64,000 nt of DNA from Eunapius fragilis (GCA_963681505.1 OY811990.1:244679-308678); one strand, 5' to 3'; numbered from the stretch's first letter, positions 37,607 to 47,343 are shown. Notes: generated from the sequence alone by a model not told the origin. Numbers and translations: made by a program.

Positions 37607-40600
37607 ATGTTAACGTCACAGTGACACAAAAATCCTTTGGACAAGCCCCTTAATGTATCGGGCGTCTTCCCGGGGGTATATTTGTACGGTGCATACTCGA
37701 TGTACAGGTCTTTTGGAGCTTGGCCCAAAATTGCCGGGGTCTAATACTTTTCTCTGGTTCCAAACCTGAACATCAAAGTGACTTTGTTCGATCGCGATAC
37801 AAGTACTCGTTTAGTATAGAAAATTGTGTAGCAACCATGCGTATCGCGATCGAATCGCCTCACTTTGATACTCTGGCTTGGGACCAGAGGAAAAAAATTA
37901 GACGTGGCAAATTCGGGCCAAGTTCTGAATAGTCTCGTACCCAGACCCACATCGCAGCTGCGGTTGGATTACATCAACGCCACGCGAGGATGTAATCCAT
38001 CCGCAGCTGCGTAGTTCTGAAGGACCTGTGCAACTTAGTCTCGTACCCAGACCCTCAATCCCACTTCTGCGGGTGGATTACATCACCGCTACGTGGTCTG
38101 GCGCATAGATTTAGGTTCTGACTTTCCTCGATTTCGGAGGACCAATCAGATTGCAGCACGGTCTGACGTCACGGTCGCAACATTGTAATTGCATTCCATA
38201 GCAATAATGAGTCAAGCAGCGATTAGAATGCCGGGGACTAACTCGGGGGAATCGCTAGACGCCATTATTATTCGTGCATCCCAAAGACTGACTGCAAGAT
38301 GGAGACAACCACAAGGACAGCAGAGAGCACCTCCCGATAGAAGAAGCTCATGACAAGGGCCTCCAAACCCACCACCACACCCACCAGGTGCACTGTTCCC
38401 TTCAAAAGCAGCACGCGATTGGTTGCCATCCCTTGCCAGGCGGCACGGAACGCGGACCTCCGCACCCACACATAGGACCAACAGACGAGAGGCAGCGCGT
38501 AATACCAGTAATACTGGATGGGGGAGGATTGGTACCAAAGAACCATAACAATGGCCACCATTGTGGCTACCTGAACTAGCACCATCTTAGGCTACAGTGC
38601 CCCACCCCTCCACTGTTAGCTCCCACCCTCCTACAAGAACGGGGCAACTTCTCCTCCAAGACCCAGCAAAAAGTTCTTGGGAAAGATTCTTGCCAAGATC
38701 TTGCCAGGAGGCTGAGATCTTGCCATATCTTGGGTAAGATCTTGGCCAAAACTTGGCCGGCATAATCTTGGCAAGTTGGGCAAGACCTTGGGCAGGAATC
38801 TTGTCCAAGAACTTTTTGCTGGGGATGGCCACAAGCACAACGCCAGCCAACCCACGAAGCCTGCCGTCACAGCAACCTTGAGGGGCAGCCTGTGATAGGT
38901 GTGGTAGTACCTCATGCCCTCTTTGCACAGGGCTATGAGGCTGCAGGACAGGTCCGCGGCCCTCTGGACATGGTGGGCGTTTATTAGAGTATCTCTTGGA
39001 AAGCTCGGTGGGCAACAGCCCGGGAAAGGGTCTGAAGAGCAAGGGGAGAGAGCTGTTCTGTGTGCGCTCCATCTCGACCCTAAGCTGCGCGGTACAAAGA
39101 CTAGAGTCCTGCGTATGCCTTCCCAATTGTCGTCTTTGCGAGCAGTTCGACACAGACACCGAACAGACTTTGCAGTGATTAATTACACGATGACGACACT
39201 TATGACGACACAATAATTGCATAAACATTCAAAACAAGTCGGAACCCAAAAGTTCCGCCAGACCCTCTTTCCACGTAGCGGTGATGTAATCCACCCGCAG
39301 CTGTGGGATTGAGGGTCTGGGTATGGGTACGAGACTACTGTGCAACTAGCATGCATTTACAAATGTAAAAGGATGTTAAACTGGTGGTAGGTCGCCCGAT
39401 TCATTAGACAGTAATGAATTGGGCATCCGCGTTTGTCAGATCTTTTTGAACGCGTATTAAATAAAGAAAGAAAGACTGCACTGCATGTAAAGTGATATAT
39501 TGTCTGCGTGTACAGTACCGACTAAGAAAACAAATTTAAAAAGCGTGAGTTGCGAGTGGCTCTTCTTACCTGCATCTGCTTTATTTGTAGTAATATCTGT
39601 ACCATCTTTTCCCCTATATAGTGGCATGAGCTTGCAAGTGTGTGCCACAATGCCTGAGTTGTGTTTGTTTAATGATGCATGGCTAGCAGAAGACGGTCTT
39701 AAGGGTTGGGTTTGCTGAGATGTTTATAGACCAGCATATTGCATTGTGTAAATTTCACAACAAATCTTTTTCAATCAAACGATGGGCAAAGCAGCTCTTC
39801 GTAGTCATGCTAAGGGCAATTTGCACCAGTATCTCCTTGCTTTAGCCTTAAAGAGGGCAACAACCAAGTATTGTTGACTTCCTTAGTAATAGTAGTGCTA
39901 GAAATCAACTTTATCAGGCTGCTCTGTCACTTCAGCATCTGCACCCAAGTTTATATTTTTTGGTACAAGTGAGTGGGAGGGTATGGTCTTGGAAAACAGT
40001 TGCCAATATTTGTGAATAGTTATGGGAAAGTTTAGAAAATAATGAATTTAGGAGCTGTATGAACCCTGACAAGTACATGTACTGTACCAGTCACAGCAAT
40101 TGTTTTCATCGCTGATATACTGTACAGTTCATCACAAATTTATGTTAAAATTTTTTGTTAAAAATGTAAGTTCGTAGCCGTAATGAATTACTTACGTTTT
40201 ATACATGGATTGGGTGGGTAGGCTGGGAGGCATGTACATTTACACACGTACATGAACATGTATATAATTGTGTAACATGCCCTCTTGCAAAGTGCGAGTT
40301 ATCTATTATATGAATCATCCCCCTATAGCTTATTGGTTAATTTAGATCCAATTATGGCATTTTATGTATGAGTTAAATAGTTGCTATGTATGATAAAAGC
40401 TTATTGTGTGCTAATATGGATTGTATTTTCTAAATCAATTAGACATTAAAACTGTTGGGATCCAAATGATTTAGAATCCTCTTGGGACCTTAGTAGCACC
40501 TTCACAAATACTCATGATGATGCCTACAGCCCAAAATTCTAAGTCACAGATCCAGTGTCCCACCCTTATTAATATATTTTTAGCATTGTAGAAACTTTGC

Positions 40601-43600
40601 ATAGATACATGTACCTCTGGATATAACCTAGGTCTATTAGACTATACTTGTAAGTACTTGTACATTTATGTGCACAAAAATGTGCTCTGGAGATGGCTAT
40701 AATTGAAGGTATAACCGTGGGAGTATAAGTTAATGCTTTCAGTGGTAGGAAATAAACAGATTATGCATCTGGCTTTGTTTTAAAAGTATCCTATACCTTT
40801 GTATGCAAGTGGAGTTAGTTTGATTATGATGCACAGTGGAGGAAGAGCTACTAATGCTTTAAAGAGAAAGTGGAACCTTATCATACATTTTGTGCTGTAT
40901 GTTCTTTTAAGTTATCCTGAAGTATATGTATCATTGAAGCATGGATTTACTGATATAATCTTCTTATTGCACGAACATACATAATACATTCAAATTCGGT
41001 ATGTAATTGTTTGATAGACTTCTACTTTGGTGTACATTCTTATTTTCTCAAAATGTGGTGTGAAACAGTCTGGCAGGAATGAAAAATTAAACCAATATGT
41101 ATATCTGCGTATTTATTGCTTCTGTAGACTTTTCCTTTCGTTCCATTCCTCTTAATATCACTGCAGAGAAGAATAAACTTAATTGTACATTTATGTTTGT
41201 AACCATTGGAGAATATATGGACATGCAGTATCCAATTTTAGGTAAACTTGACTGAAGGTTGCAAGAAGATATTAGTGAAGGACAGGTAAGCATATAATGA
41301 AGCTTATCAGCTTGTTGCTGTAAATGACATGTTCAATGAGAAAAATTACACTGTGGACAATAATTACGTTCACCCTACCACACCATGTTAATCATTGTTT
41401 TGCTTTACAATTTTCTGATCTTGCAACTTTGTATATATATCTCCCTTGATTAGTAGAAATTAGTGACTATTGTGTTTTAAAAATAGGTACTCAACAAAAT
41501 GTCCTATTCCCACACAGATAGCATGCTTTTTTAAAAATTTCTGCCTAGTTTGTATGCAGTGTAGTGACAGCGGGTAACTTTATTTTTTGCCTGAGGTTCG
41601 TTAGTGATTCCACGTATTACATAACATGTTTTTTTCTTTGCGTGTAATCCTTCTTGTACTCCTGATGTTATCAATAATAATGTTTGATCAGTTCATTGGC
41701 AACTGGCTGTTAGTCTCCTCACCTTCTCCGTCCTAGTGGTTTGTTTTAATTGTGTATCTTAGATCTGTAATAATGTACACATGGAGGTCTAATGATTGTT
41801 TTGCAAATGGCTGAGATGTATGGACCTTGTCTTTGTTAATCTACAGTATATAGCACCTTGCATGTACTTTTAAAAATCATGTGCTACGATTATTACTAGT
41901 CCTTAATTGTTATTGCCATGTGTTCATTACAGCCAAACCTTGATGGTAAAGTTGCATAAAATGCAAGCAAGAGCCGTATGTGTGGACGGTATGTGGATTA
42001 CTTTTATATGTGCTTTATATTAGTCTATGTGTTGTTTGCCGTAATGTATTTAGTGGTGAAAAATTCTCAGATACCCGGATCTTCTCGATGTTCATAATCA
42101 TAGATTGACCATTTAGAGAGTATGCTATAACAGTTTGTAATTTTTAAATACCTTTTTAAGTATCATACAATAGAAGGCAATTTTGGAGTACTCTATAGGC
42201 TCATTTTGATGATGGTGTAAACCAAAGTATGCAGATAAAAGCTGACACTTACCAACACTTATTTCCCAGGTGAAGGCATAGTATACTAGTTGTAACTGTC
42301 TGCGTTTTTGGTTAAATGTTTATCACCTTCTATAATGCAAATCAAATGACCCAGACGTTTGATATTGTACAAAAATGGTTATATTAGCATATCAAAATGA
42401 CTCACAACTCTCAAAAATATATTTAAATGACTCAGAAAGGATTCTAAATGGACCCTTCGCTCAAATGGTTGGATTTTTGATAAACATCAATCCGAAGTAA
42501 GAAAAACTTTATGTATGTGCTACAATGGGCGCGATATATATGTGAGCGTACTCTTTCAACTTGGCTTCACCAAGCACAGGTATTCTATGTGAAGAGTTAC
42601 ATGTATATGACGTGTGATATGGATATGAGATTTTTTATTCATCCTGAATAGCTACCCCATACAAGGTACCCTTCCGAAATACAAACGAATACTAACATCT
42701 ACGAATATGATGCAGTATGATTGGGCAACCACTGAGGTTTTTACTTTATCACATATCCAACAAAGAGTCCATTGCAGCATTCTTAAAGAGAACAATACTT
42801 GCCAATATAACAGTTACAACAGATTCAGACACACTATTTTACTTATTTATAAGTTTGGATATCAATGGGTTTTGTTGGGAGGATTGGTGGGTGTGCATTA
42901 ATGATGGAGATGGGCTCCCAGCTGACATTGTCTAGGCTGCTTAATCACTTCTATACCTTTTTTTGTAAGCAGATATAGAATTTTAAAACTCAGCTTGCTA
43001 ATTATAATTCAATGCTCATCGCTTTGCATTCGCAAAGCAAAGTTACATGTATGATATTATACAAACTGGCATACATTGTAAGCATATAATTTCAATATAA
43101 AAGTCGAATGACACTGCGGCGTTAGTATATTACTATTGGCTACGAACACTTAGACTTTAATGCTTGTACTTATTTGCCTATTTTTTCCTTTTGAATTGTT
43201 TTTAGCGGATGCAGTGTGTAAGGCTTGTGGCGATAAGGTCATGGAAAATGGTAAAAATGTATTGCTGCAGCGTATTTCATAATACTACTTTGCCACTTTG
43301 CATTACAGAGGAAGTTGCAGACTATATTATATTCTTCTGTGGACATGTTTATCACAATCGTTGTGCTGCTGTAAAAGATACGGTAATGGCTTTTACAATA
43401 TTTATATTTTTATGTATTGTTCCCATCTTGTATACATACGTATGTAGTTTGTCTGTCGTTACTGCTTTGCTGGCACACGACCCAAGAGAAGTGAAAGCTC
43501 CACCCATAAGGCTTAGGTCATATTATGGATTACTGCGTATCGATGATGTGTCTGAATTTTGTGTATACATTGTTTGCCATTCATGTGTATAATTAATAAA

Positions 43601-44030
43601 TGTGACTTACAGTAGCAAATGCCTACTCCGATGGTACAAAACAAATTTATGAAAATATTTTCCTTGCATTTACATTCATAAGTAGCATGCAGGCATTAAG
43701 GAAAATGAGCCAAGTTGTTTCCTAGTAACATTTAAAAAGTGCCAATGATCACGTAATATACCATACCGTGTACATGTCATGTATGGAGTATGAACGCTGC
43801 ATGGCACTGTATTTGTCTGTGTTCTTCTGTAGTGTGCCTACTGTACTATTATGGTGAGCAGTGCCAACCTGTTGCATATTGGAAGTATCGTGAGTAGTGT
43901 GTGTTGTATGCATGGGCGAGAGCTTGCATATCATTGTGCGTTTATTAACTGTGCATGGGACAATCCGCGCTGTGTGTATGAATATCCAATATGCAACAGG
44001 TTGGCACTGCTCACCATAATAGTACAGTAG
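20468..44030 (+). CDS. VPS41: VPS41, HOPS-complex subunit (34 coding exons)
   Basis: VPS41 is the HOPS tethering subunit that links late endosomes and AP-3 vesicles to lysosomes. Exons: 20468-20692, 21001-21084, 21141-21215, 21846-21911, 22034-22099, 23217-23345, 23412-23476, 23707-23785, 24318-24402, 25451-25569, 25623-25776, 25834-25895, 26790-26843, 27880-27942, 27997-28058, 28119-28203, 28270-28389, 28444-28515, 28568-28623, 28678-28729, 31052-31141, 31197-31238, 31910-31969, 33601-33738, 33795-33849, 33903-33967, 34017-34101, 35497-35558, 35668-35742, 41242-41285, 41933-41988, 43206-43250, 43309-43382, 43833-44030. The sum is 2862 nt, 953 residues, in phase throughout (human about 854). 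Acidic N-terminus, then a WD40-like propeller (about 60-380: VAVHPHF, IKWRDCLIAWAN), clathrin-heavy-chain-type helical repeat (EYHERQVDLYAKYDKGKLL), and a RING-H2-like end (CKACGDKV, FFCGHVYHNRC, CAYC; about 849-892). Start chosen at MSECNEDN, giving the acidic N-terminus usual for the family. Intron 3 is GC-AG. Least sure: boundaries of exon 21 and the last exon. Confidence 0.92.
25080..25400. repeat. Foldback/MITE in VPS41 intron 9
   Basis: Around 25245-25400, GGAGATATAGCTATGCAAAG...GCACGG is answered by CCGTGCACGCACTTTGCACAGCTACATCTCC in reverse complement, with about 100 bp between the arms. Related pieces occur at 29210-29340 (opposite orientation), 30600-30660 and 34290-34570, so this is a dispersed family. 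No coding frame. Confidence 0.6.
25955..26205 (+). mobile_element. 3' end of the CR1/jockey-like retrotransposon plus AT-rich tail
   Basis: TTTTTGTAAATTGTATGTAC...AGGAAATATATAAGTGCATT...ACAATGCATTGAGAAATATT repeats the 3' UTR at 17740-17850. It is followed by a TTTTA-rich stretch and then an ATT microsatellite (26160-26203). Extreme 5' truncation: none of the reverse transcriptase is present. It lies in VPS41 intron 12. Confidence 0.75.
29210..29340. repeat. Repeat related to 25080-25200, reverse orientation
   Basis: CAATAGCGACAGTACCC, CGAATTTGAAGCGATTTGATC and GGTACCCCATATGAGTGAG resemble, in reverse complement, the left part of the 25080-25400 element (GGTACCGATATTACAAGG, GGTCCAGTCGCTATTGATTTG). 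It lies in VPS41 intron 20. Confidence 0.45.
29400..30235. repeat. Foldback DNA element with GACAGCATTGAGGAAGT ends (VPS41 intron 20)
   Basis: The left arm (GGGGACAGCATTGAGGAAGT, GGTCAAATTAAGCGGAAATA, CATAGTCCATGCACTGGTAG) is matched in reverse order by the right arm (CTAGTGCATGGACCATGATA, TTTTCGCTTAATTTGACAGT, CTTCCTCGATGCTGTACCCC). Arms exceed 90 bp. No intact coding frame inside. The larger relative at 36010-37255 carries a coding fragment. Target duplication not determined. Confidence 0.75.
30287..30529. repeat. MITE, TGGGACAGTGTCCAGC family (copy 2)
   Basis: Ends TGGGACAGTGTCCAGCAGAA and TTTTGCTAGATACTGTCCCA are inverted repeats; about 243 bp, collinear with 3331-3585. The left flank is a TA microsatellite, so a TA-type target is possible but cannot be proved. 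Confidence 0.8.
32640..32880 (-). pseudogene. RLE-type non-LTR retrotransposon 3' scrap (VPS41 intron 23)
   Basis: The minus strand reads 'SWGRHAFPLHIAESYGAWGK' and, one frame over, 'FSRLASHLAI', matching 'ELGW..IPLVVESYGAWGK....FS.LAS.LA' of the copy at 13827-14333. About 240 bp with a frameshift in the middle. It is the fifth member of this family in the window. Confidence 0.7.
34290..34570. repeat. Repeat of the 25080-25400 family (VPS41 intron 27)
   Basis: Shares blocks with the element at 25080-25400: 'AAGGTCCTGTTGCTATTGATTTG', 'TTAATCCTTTATGCAGATAT', 'GCTGTGCAAAGTGTGTG', and an inverted match near 34535-34565. Non-coding. Confidence 0.5.
36010..37255. mobile_element. Large foldback element with a transposase N-terminus in its left arm (VPS41 intron 29)
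   Basis: Ends AAGTCCGCGACAGCATGGAG (36025) and CTTCCTCGATGCTGTCGCGG (ending about 37248) are inverted. Inner arms are also inverted: the run around 36553-36645 reappears in reverse complement at 36905-37000, so the right arm duplicates the left one including its coding part. A plus-strand ORF (36412-36867) reads RALTEEQKLDILVAYHSLQA then RVSALLGYSTKTVGLVYRDW, a helix-turn-helix-like region I read as the DNA-binding start of a DDE transposase. Coding sense continues in another frame to about 36904 (ERVVARHVLDLMRQRKWLVV) and then runs into the inverted arm; no catalytic domain is present. Same family as 29400-30235. Confidence 0.7.
37338..37649. mobile_element. Harbinger-like MITE (copy 2) with TTA target duplication
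   Basis: Begins GGGGGCTTGTCCAAACGATT and ends GGACAAGCCCC; flanked by TTA on both sides (37335-37337 and 37650-37652). Interior matches 13488-13786, with G homopolymers expanded to about 28 at 37574-37601. VPS41 intron 29. Confidence 0.85.
37930..38012. mobile_element. 83-bp Mutator-like scrap with 9-bp target duplication
   Basis: Begins TAGTCTCGTACCCAGACCCA, the same terminus as the larger element at 38036, and ends ATGTAATCCATCCGCAGCTG CGT. AGTTCTGAA flanks it on both sides (37921-37929, 38013-38021). The right outer terminus is missing although the duplication is intact. Confidence 0.7.
38265..38965 (-). pseudogene. PIGN: Captured fragments of PIGN (GPI ethanolamine phosphate transferase 1)
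   Basis: PIGN adds phosphoethanolamine to the first mannose of GPI precursors in the ER. Two blocks match its multi-pass membrane region. Block 1, about 38965-38831: RAADLSCSLIALCKEGMRYY then HTYHRLPLKVAVTAGFVGWL, corresponding to the family's 'YYHTYDR...GFVGW' segment, preceded by a possible acceptor (GTCCAG). Block 2, about 38566-38265: 'VATMVAIVMVLWYQSSPIQY', 'YYALPLVCW', GLEALVMSFFYREVLSA. A weaker possible third block lies upstream at about 39090-38985 (ERTQNSSLPLLFRPFPGLLP). Block order and strand agree with the parent gene, and the blocks are separated by intron-like sequence, so genomic rather than cDNA capture is likely. No start, no catalytic N-terminal domain and no complete frame: not a functional enzyme gene. 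Confidence 0.8.
38663..38822. repeat. Nested MITE of the AAGATCTTGCC family inside the PIGN cargo
   Basis: 160 bp with inverted ends CCAGCAAAAAGTTCTTGG and CCAAGAACTTTTTGCTGG. The interior is made of CTTGCCAAGATCTTGCC-type repeats as at 1822-2080. It separates the two PIGN blocks. Confidence 0.8.
39348..41241. other. Remainder of VPS41 intron 29, no gene seen
   Basis: About 1.9 kb of AT-rich intron without recognisable coding or long inverted repeats. Short ORFs here have no recognisable features. Confidence 0.5.
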
Positions 44031-44055
44031 ACACATTACAGAAGAACACAAAGTA
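43806..44055. repeat. Inverted duplication spanning the putative last VPS41 exon
   Basis: The left arm (GTGTTCTTCTGTAGTGTGCC, ACTGTACTATTATGGTGAGC, AACCTGTTGCATATTGG; about 43809-43876) is repeated in reverse complement at about 43987-44053, nearly identical over about 67 bp, with about 110 bp between. The left arm contains the predicted acceptor CTGTAG and the CAYC codons. The right arm has CTGTAAT at the acceptor position and so lacks the AG. The stop of the predicted last exon lies inside the right arm. Confidence 0.75.
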
Positions 44056-44124
44056 TTATTAACACTTATGCACCCGCGTGTACACACTATAACATGTACA
44101 AGTACTCACACCGTGTACCTCTCC

Positions 44125-46090
44125 TTGTCTAAGCACATCTTGCCAATAAGGCTCTAGCCACGGCCCGAACCAGGGTGAAGTTCAGCCTGCTGTATAGCTC
44201 TGTGAGCACCTTACCTTTGTGGGAAGAGGTGATGATGGCCAGGTGAGAAGCTAGACGAGAGAAAGTAGATTGGGCTTCTCTACTCCAGTTTCCAAAAGTC
44301 TCTACCGCAAGTGGGATACACACCCAACCCAGCTCTGAACACTTCGGGTCATTTGCTCTATGCTTCCTGGCCTCCGCTCTCTTTGCTGCAGCCCCTTCTG
44401 ACATGCTTGCTACTGTTAGGATAGAAGGGATTAAGGGAGAGGTCACTGTGATGTCAAGGGTAGCATGTTTCCCTCTCTCCCAATTGATCATGAGAATAAG
44501 TACATCCGCTGGCCGGGTGTGGCTTAAGTCTGGTGTAATGCCACTGCCCGACTCTACTCTCACTCCAAGATGGGCACGATGGCAAAACTCAACAATCACG
44601 TTACGCAGATGGCTGTGGCGGGTAACGATATCACCACCCCGTTTACAGGTAGTAGCGTGGTTTCCAAGGCGGTCAAGAGCTAAGCCAGGACACAGGGAGC
44701 ACGAGGAGCCTCTAGCTGTGTCTATCCCTAGCCACCATTGGATGGAAATTTGCAGTTCATTAGGGTCAAGGTGTAGGTTGAGGCCAGGAGAAGGTGTAAC
44801 CAGTAGCCAGGATGCAGTATGAGGTGCTGACACAGAGAGCAGCCGAGCCTTGTCGGCATGTGATAATGCTTCCAACAACAAAGAGAACTGGTGGTCCTCT
44901 AGTTTCTTTGACAGTACCCTTCGATGGATGGGTGAGGTAGTGATAGCATCCACAGAGATTACCTCAGATGGGGAGACAAGCTTGTTGAAGAGATCAACCG
45001 TGTGAGATAGGTGTGGATTCTGTGCATCACCAAAGCTGGAAGCACAAAGGGAGGCAATATAGGCAGCTGAGGAGTGGTGGGAAACTGAGCGAAGCCCAAG
45101 ACCTCCGTGACTTAGATTCAGTTGGGCCTGCTGCCATGCACGATCCGTAACTTCTAGAGCTATACTCTATGTGAAGCACTGCGGAACCTCAACATTGAAC
45201 AGCTAAAGTGCCTCTGAGACTAAACTTTGCGGGGTAGCTCTAGCCAAATGGATTAATTTACAGTAGCTTCCATACAAATGAAGCAGAATCAAGGCAACCT
45301 GAGGGTCCAATGCCCCTACTTCTACCAGTCTGGATAACAATTTCAAAGCCTCTGAACGCTTTGATGACTTTCCACAGAAAAGGTAGTCCCCTATAGGGGC
45401 TCCTAGTAAGTCAAGATGAGGTACATGGGAGGACTTCATAGATGGGGGAAACTAACTGATGTCGCCTTTACAAAACAACTCACATTTGGACATATTTATA
45501 TGATGGACCATTAGAATTCAACAGAGAAAGAGCACGAAGGATAGCATATTTCTTGCCAGCTAAGGTTCCATCGTTGAGGTAACAGGCTTGATATAGGATG
45601 CGGATACAGTCATCATCAGCATCAATGGCATTTAAGATCTTCTGTAGAATCAGTGCAAAGAGCAGGGGGCCCAGGGGGTCACATTGTTGGACACCTGTTT
45701 CTGAGAAGAGGCGAACCATGGGGTGCCACAGCAAGTGATGAGCAGCATAGCACCATGTGGCCTAAGGTAAAAGCTCAGGGAAATTGAGAACGCATTCGTC
45801 TAGAATGGCCTGTCTGAGACCAAATTAAAAGCATTGCGCATGTTCACCTTTACTACTGCAAAATCATCATCTTCCCAGTGCTTATATGCATGCCCTTAGA
45901 CCATGTACAAGGTCCTTCTCAGAGCCTGAAGCACAAGCAACTCCAAACTGAAGAGGTTGAAAAAATTCTGAGGGCTTGTACTTTATCAAGGAACACAAAC
46001 ACTTCCTAGTTAGCCTCCTCAATGCTTCTCCAACAACAATAGGTCTGACGTCTGGGAGACAGCCAGGCATAGACCATGAACATGCTAGAT
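44125..46090 (-). pseudogene. RLE-type non-LTR retrotransposon, longest copy
   Basis: Reading down the minus strand: RT N-terminal part (about 46085-45882, 'DVRPIVVGEALRRLTRKCLC', SEFFQPLQFGVACASG); RT core (45734-45480, TGVQQCDPLGPLLFALILQK, 'LNDG' where YLDDG would be expected); thumb (45439-45203, VPHLDLLGAPIGDYLF); middle region; then an intact C-terminal frame 44953-44129 of 274 codons. That frame has CSLCPGLALDRLGNHATTCK (zinc-like Cys2-His-Cys), 'RPADVLILMINWERGKHATL' with DITVTSPL (endonuclease-like), and ELGWVCIPLAVETFGNWSRE. Frame breaks between blocks inactivate it. The upstream end is cut at the satellite monomer at 46085. The single ORF with RT followed by zinc block and RLE resembles R2/NeSL/Hero-type organisation; assignment by pattern only. 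Confidence 0.8.
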
Positions 46091-46262
46091 TAAATGTAAA
46101 TGTATTAAACATATATATATTGATCTAGATTTACTAACTAGTAATGGTTTAATTATTATAAGTCGTTATCATTATTTTAATGATCGTTCATGAAATGTGA
46201 GTATCTCAAACTAGAAATAACACTTATGCTTTAACATGGTTTATCTGAAAACATTAACAAGC
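46085..46262 (+). repeat. Isolated monomer of the AT-rich satellite
   Basis: Contains the same ordered blocks as the main arrays: ATCTAGATTTACTAACTAGT, AATGGTTTAATTATTATAAG, TCGTTATCATTATTTTAATG, ATCTCAAACTAGAAATAACA, then GGTTTATC. It separates the retrotransposon at 44125-46090 from the hAT remnant that follows. Confidence 0.75.
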
Positions 46263-46379
46263 TAGGGCCAATTGTTCAAGCAACGTGGAAGCATCTGCAC
46301 GTTTGTGCGCAAAAAAAAAAGGCACAAAAGATCTCCTACAATCACAAAGTAGAAGTAAAGAAAGAATACTCACCTGAAT

Positions 46380-47343
46380 CTCCTGGGCTTAGACTATTGT
46401 GTTCTACACTGTGGACAGTTCGTACAGGTGCTTTGGACTCAATTCTAAAGAATTATGAAAATTTAATTCATACATTTGGAGGGATCAAAACTACTAGCCA
46501 TGATGATTATGGCAAAGGAGTTAAGACACAGCTTGAATTATTTCAAACATACTTTGGTTTCAGATTATTCATCTTGTATTTGCAATAACAGAAGTATCAT
46601 TGTTTCATCAAAGCAAGAATATTGTGTTGCAAGATGCTGTAGGACAAGTGAATGTGGCACGTAGATGTTTGGAGAGGCACCGCACAGACGAGGCATACAA
46701 TTTCTTTTATGAACACTGCCTAAACGATTAACAAATCCACCATGTCTGCCTCATGCTAAGAGGCCACCAAGAAGAATTGATAGTGACAGTGAACCTCATG
46801 TTTTTGAAACCCCTTTAGAATATTATAGGAAGATATACTTTGAAGTGATCGATGTTGTAGTCAATGAATTAAATAGAAGATTTGACTAACCATCCCTCCA
46901 AATACCACTTGCAATTGAAAGACTTATTTTAGAAGCTGCGAATTGGGATGTACCTGGTTCATTACAAATTGACAGTGAACTGCTAAAATTTTATGAAAGA
47001 GATCTCGATCCTTCTAAATTACAAAGGCAGTTAAATATGATTCCCGATGTCTTAAATCTACGCCCTCATTCATGCACCTTAAAATATTAGCAGTGTCTCA
47101 ACGATTGCTGAAATATACTATCGTCTTCATCTTTAACATTGGGTGTATTTATTTTCAGAAGTGGTAAAGTTAGTTATGATAATTCCGATAACAACTGCTA
47201 CTGCAGAAAGATCTTTTTCGTCATTAAGAAGGTTGAAAACCTACCTGAGATCAACAATGACTACTCAATGTAGACTGAATAACATTCTCTTTCTCCATTG
47301 TCACAAAGAGATGACTGATGCAATTGATTTGACTGCTATATAG
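46380..47343 (+). pseudogene. hAT transposase remnant (ZMYM1-like, with C-terminal dimerisation domain)
   Basis: Begins LLCSTLWTVRTGALDSILKN (family: C.TRWT.R), followed by QLELFQTYFGF. Around 46800, 'FETPLEYYRKIYFEVIDVVV' and NRRFD; around 46910, 'LAIERLILEAANWDVPG'. The frame at 47143-47343 holds the hAT dimerisation block TATAERSFSSLRRLKTYLRS followed by LNNILFLHCHKE and the stop. Several stops and shifts lie between blocks, and the N-terminal catalytic part is missing. A different hAT lineage from 15653-20164. Confidence 0.8.

Larger units (their letters stand above)
38036..39337. mobile_element. Pack-type (Mutator-like) element carrying PIGN gene pieces
   Basis: 1302 bp. The left terminus TAGTCTCGTACCCAGACCCT continues into about 60 bp (CAATCCCAC..., GGTGGATTACATCACCGCTA) that returns in reverse complement at 39278-39337, with a 6-bp indel (ACCCAT). 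Direct repeats CTGTGCAACT flank it exactly (38026-38035 and 39338-39347). Long inverted termini plus a 9-10-bp duplication is the Mutator-superfamily signature. There is no transposase inside; the cargo is host-gene sequence (38265-38965) that is visibly GC-richer than the surrounding intron. A second, smaller element is nested in the cargo (38663-38822). The element sits inside VPS41 intron 29 on either side of no exon, so VPS41 splicing need not be affected. Confidence 0.85.

Noticed and set aside
37513..37728. ORF with a run of prolines (minus strand)
   Set aside because: The prolines come from the G homopolymer inside the Harbinger-like MITE; not a gene.
38268..38585. Independent membrane-protein gene
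   Set aside because: The sequence matches a PIGN segment, has no start or partner exons, and lies inside a transposon with target duplications.
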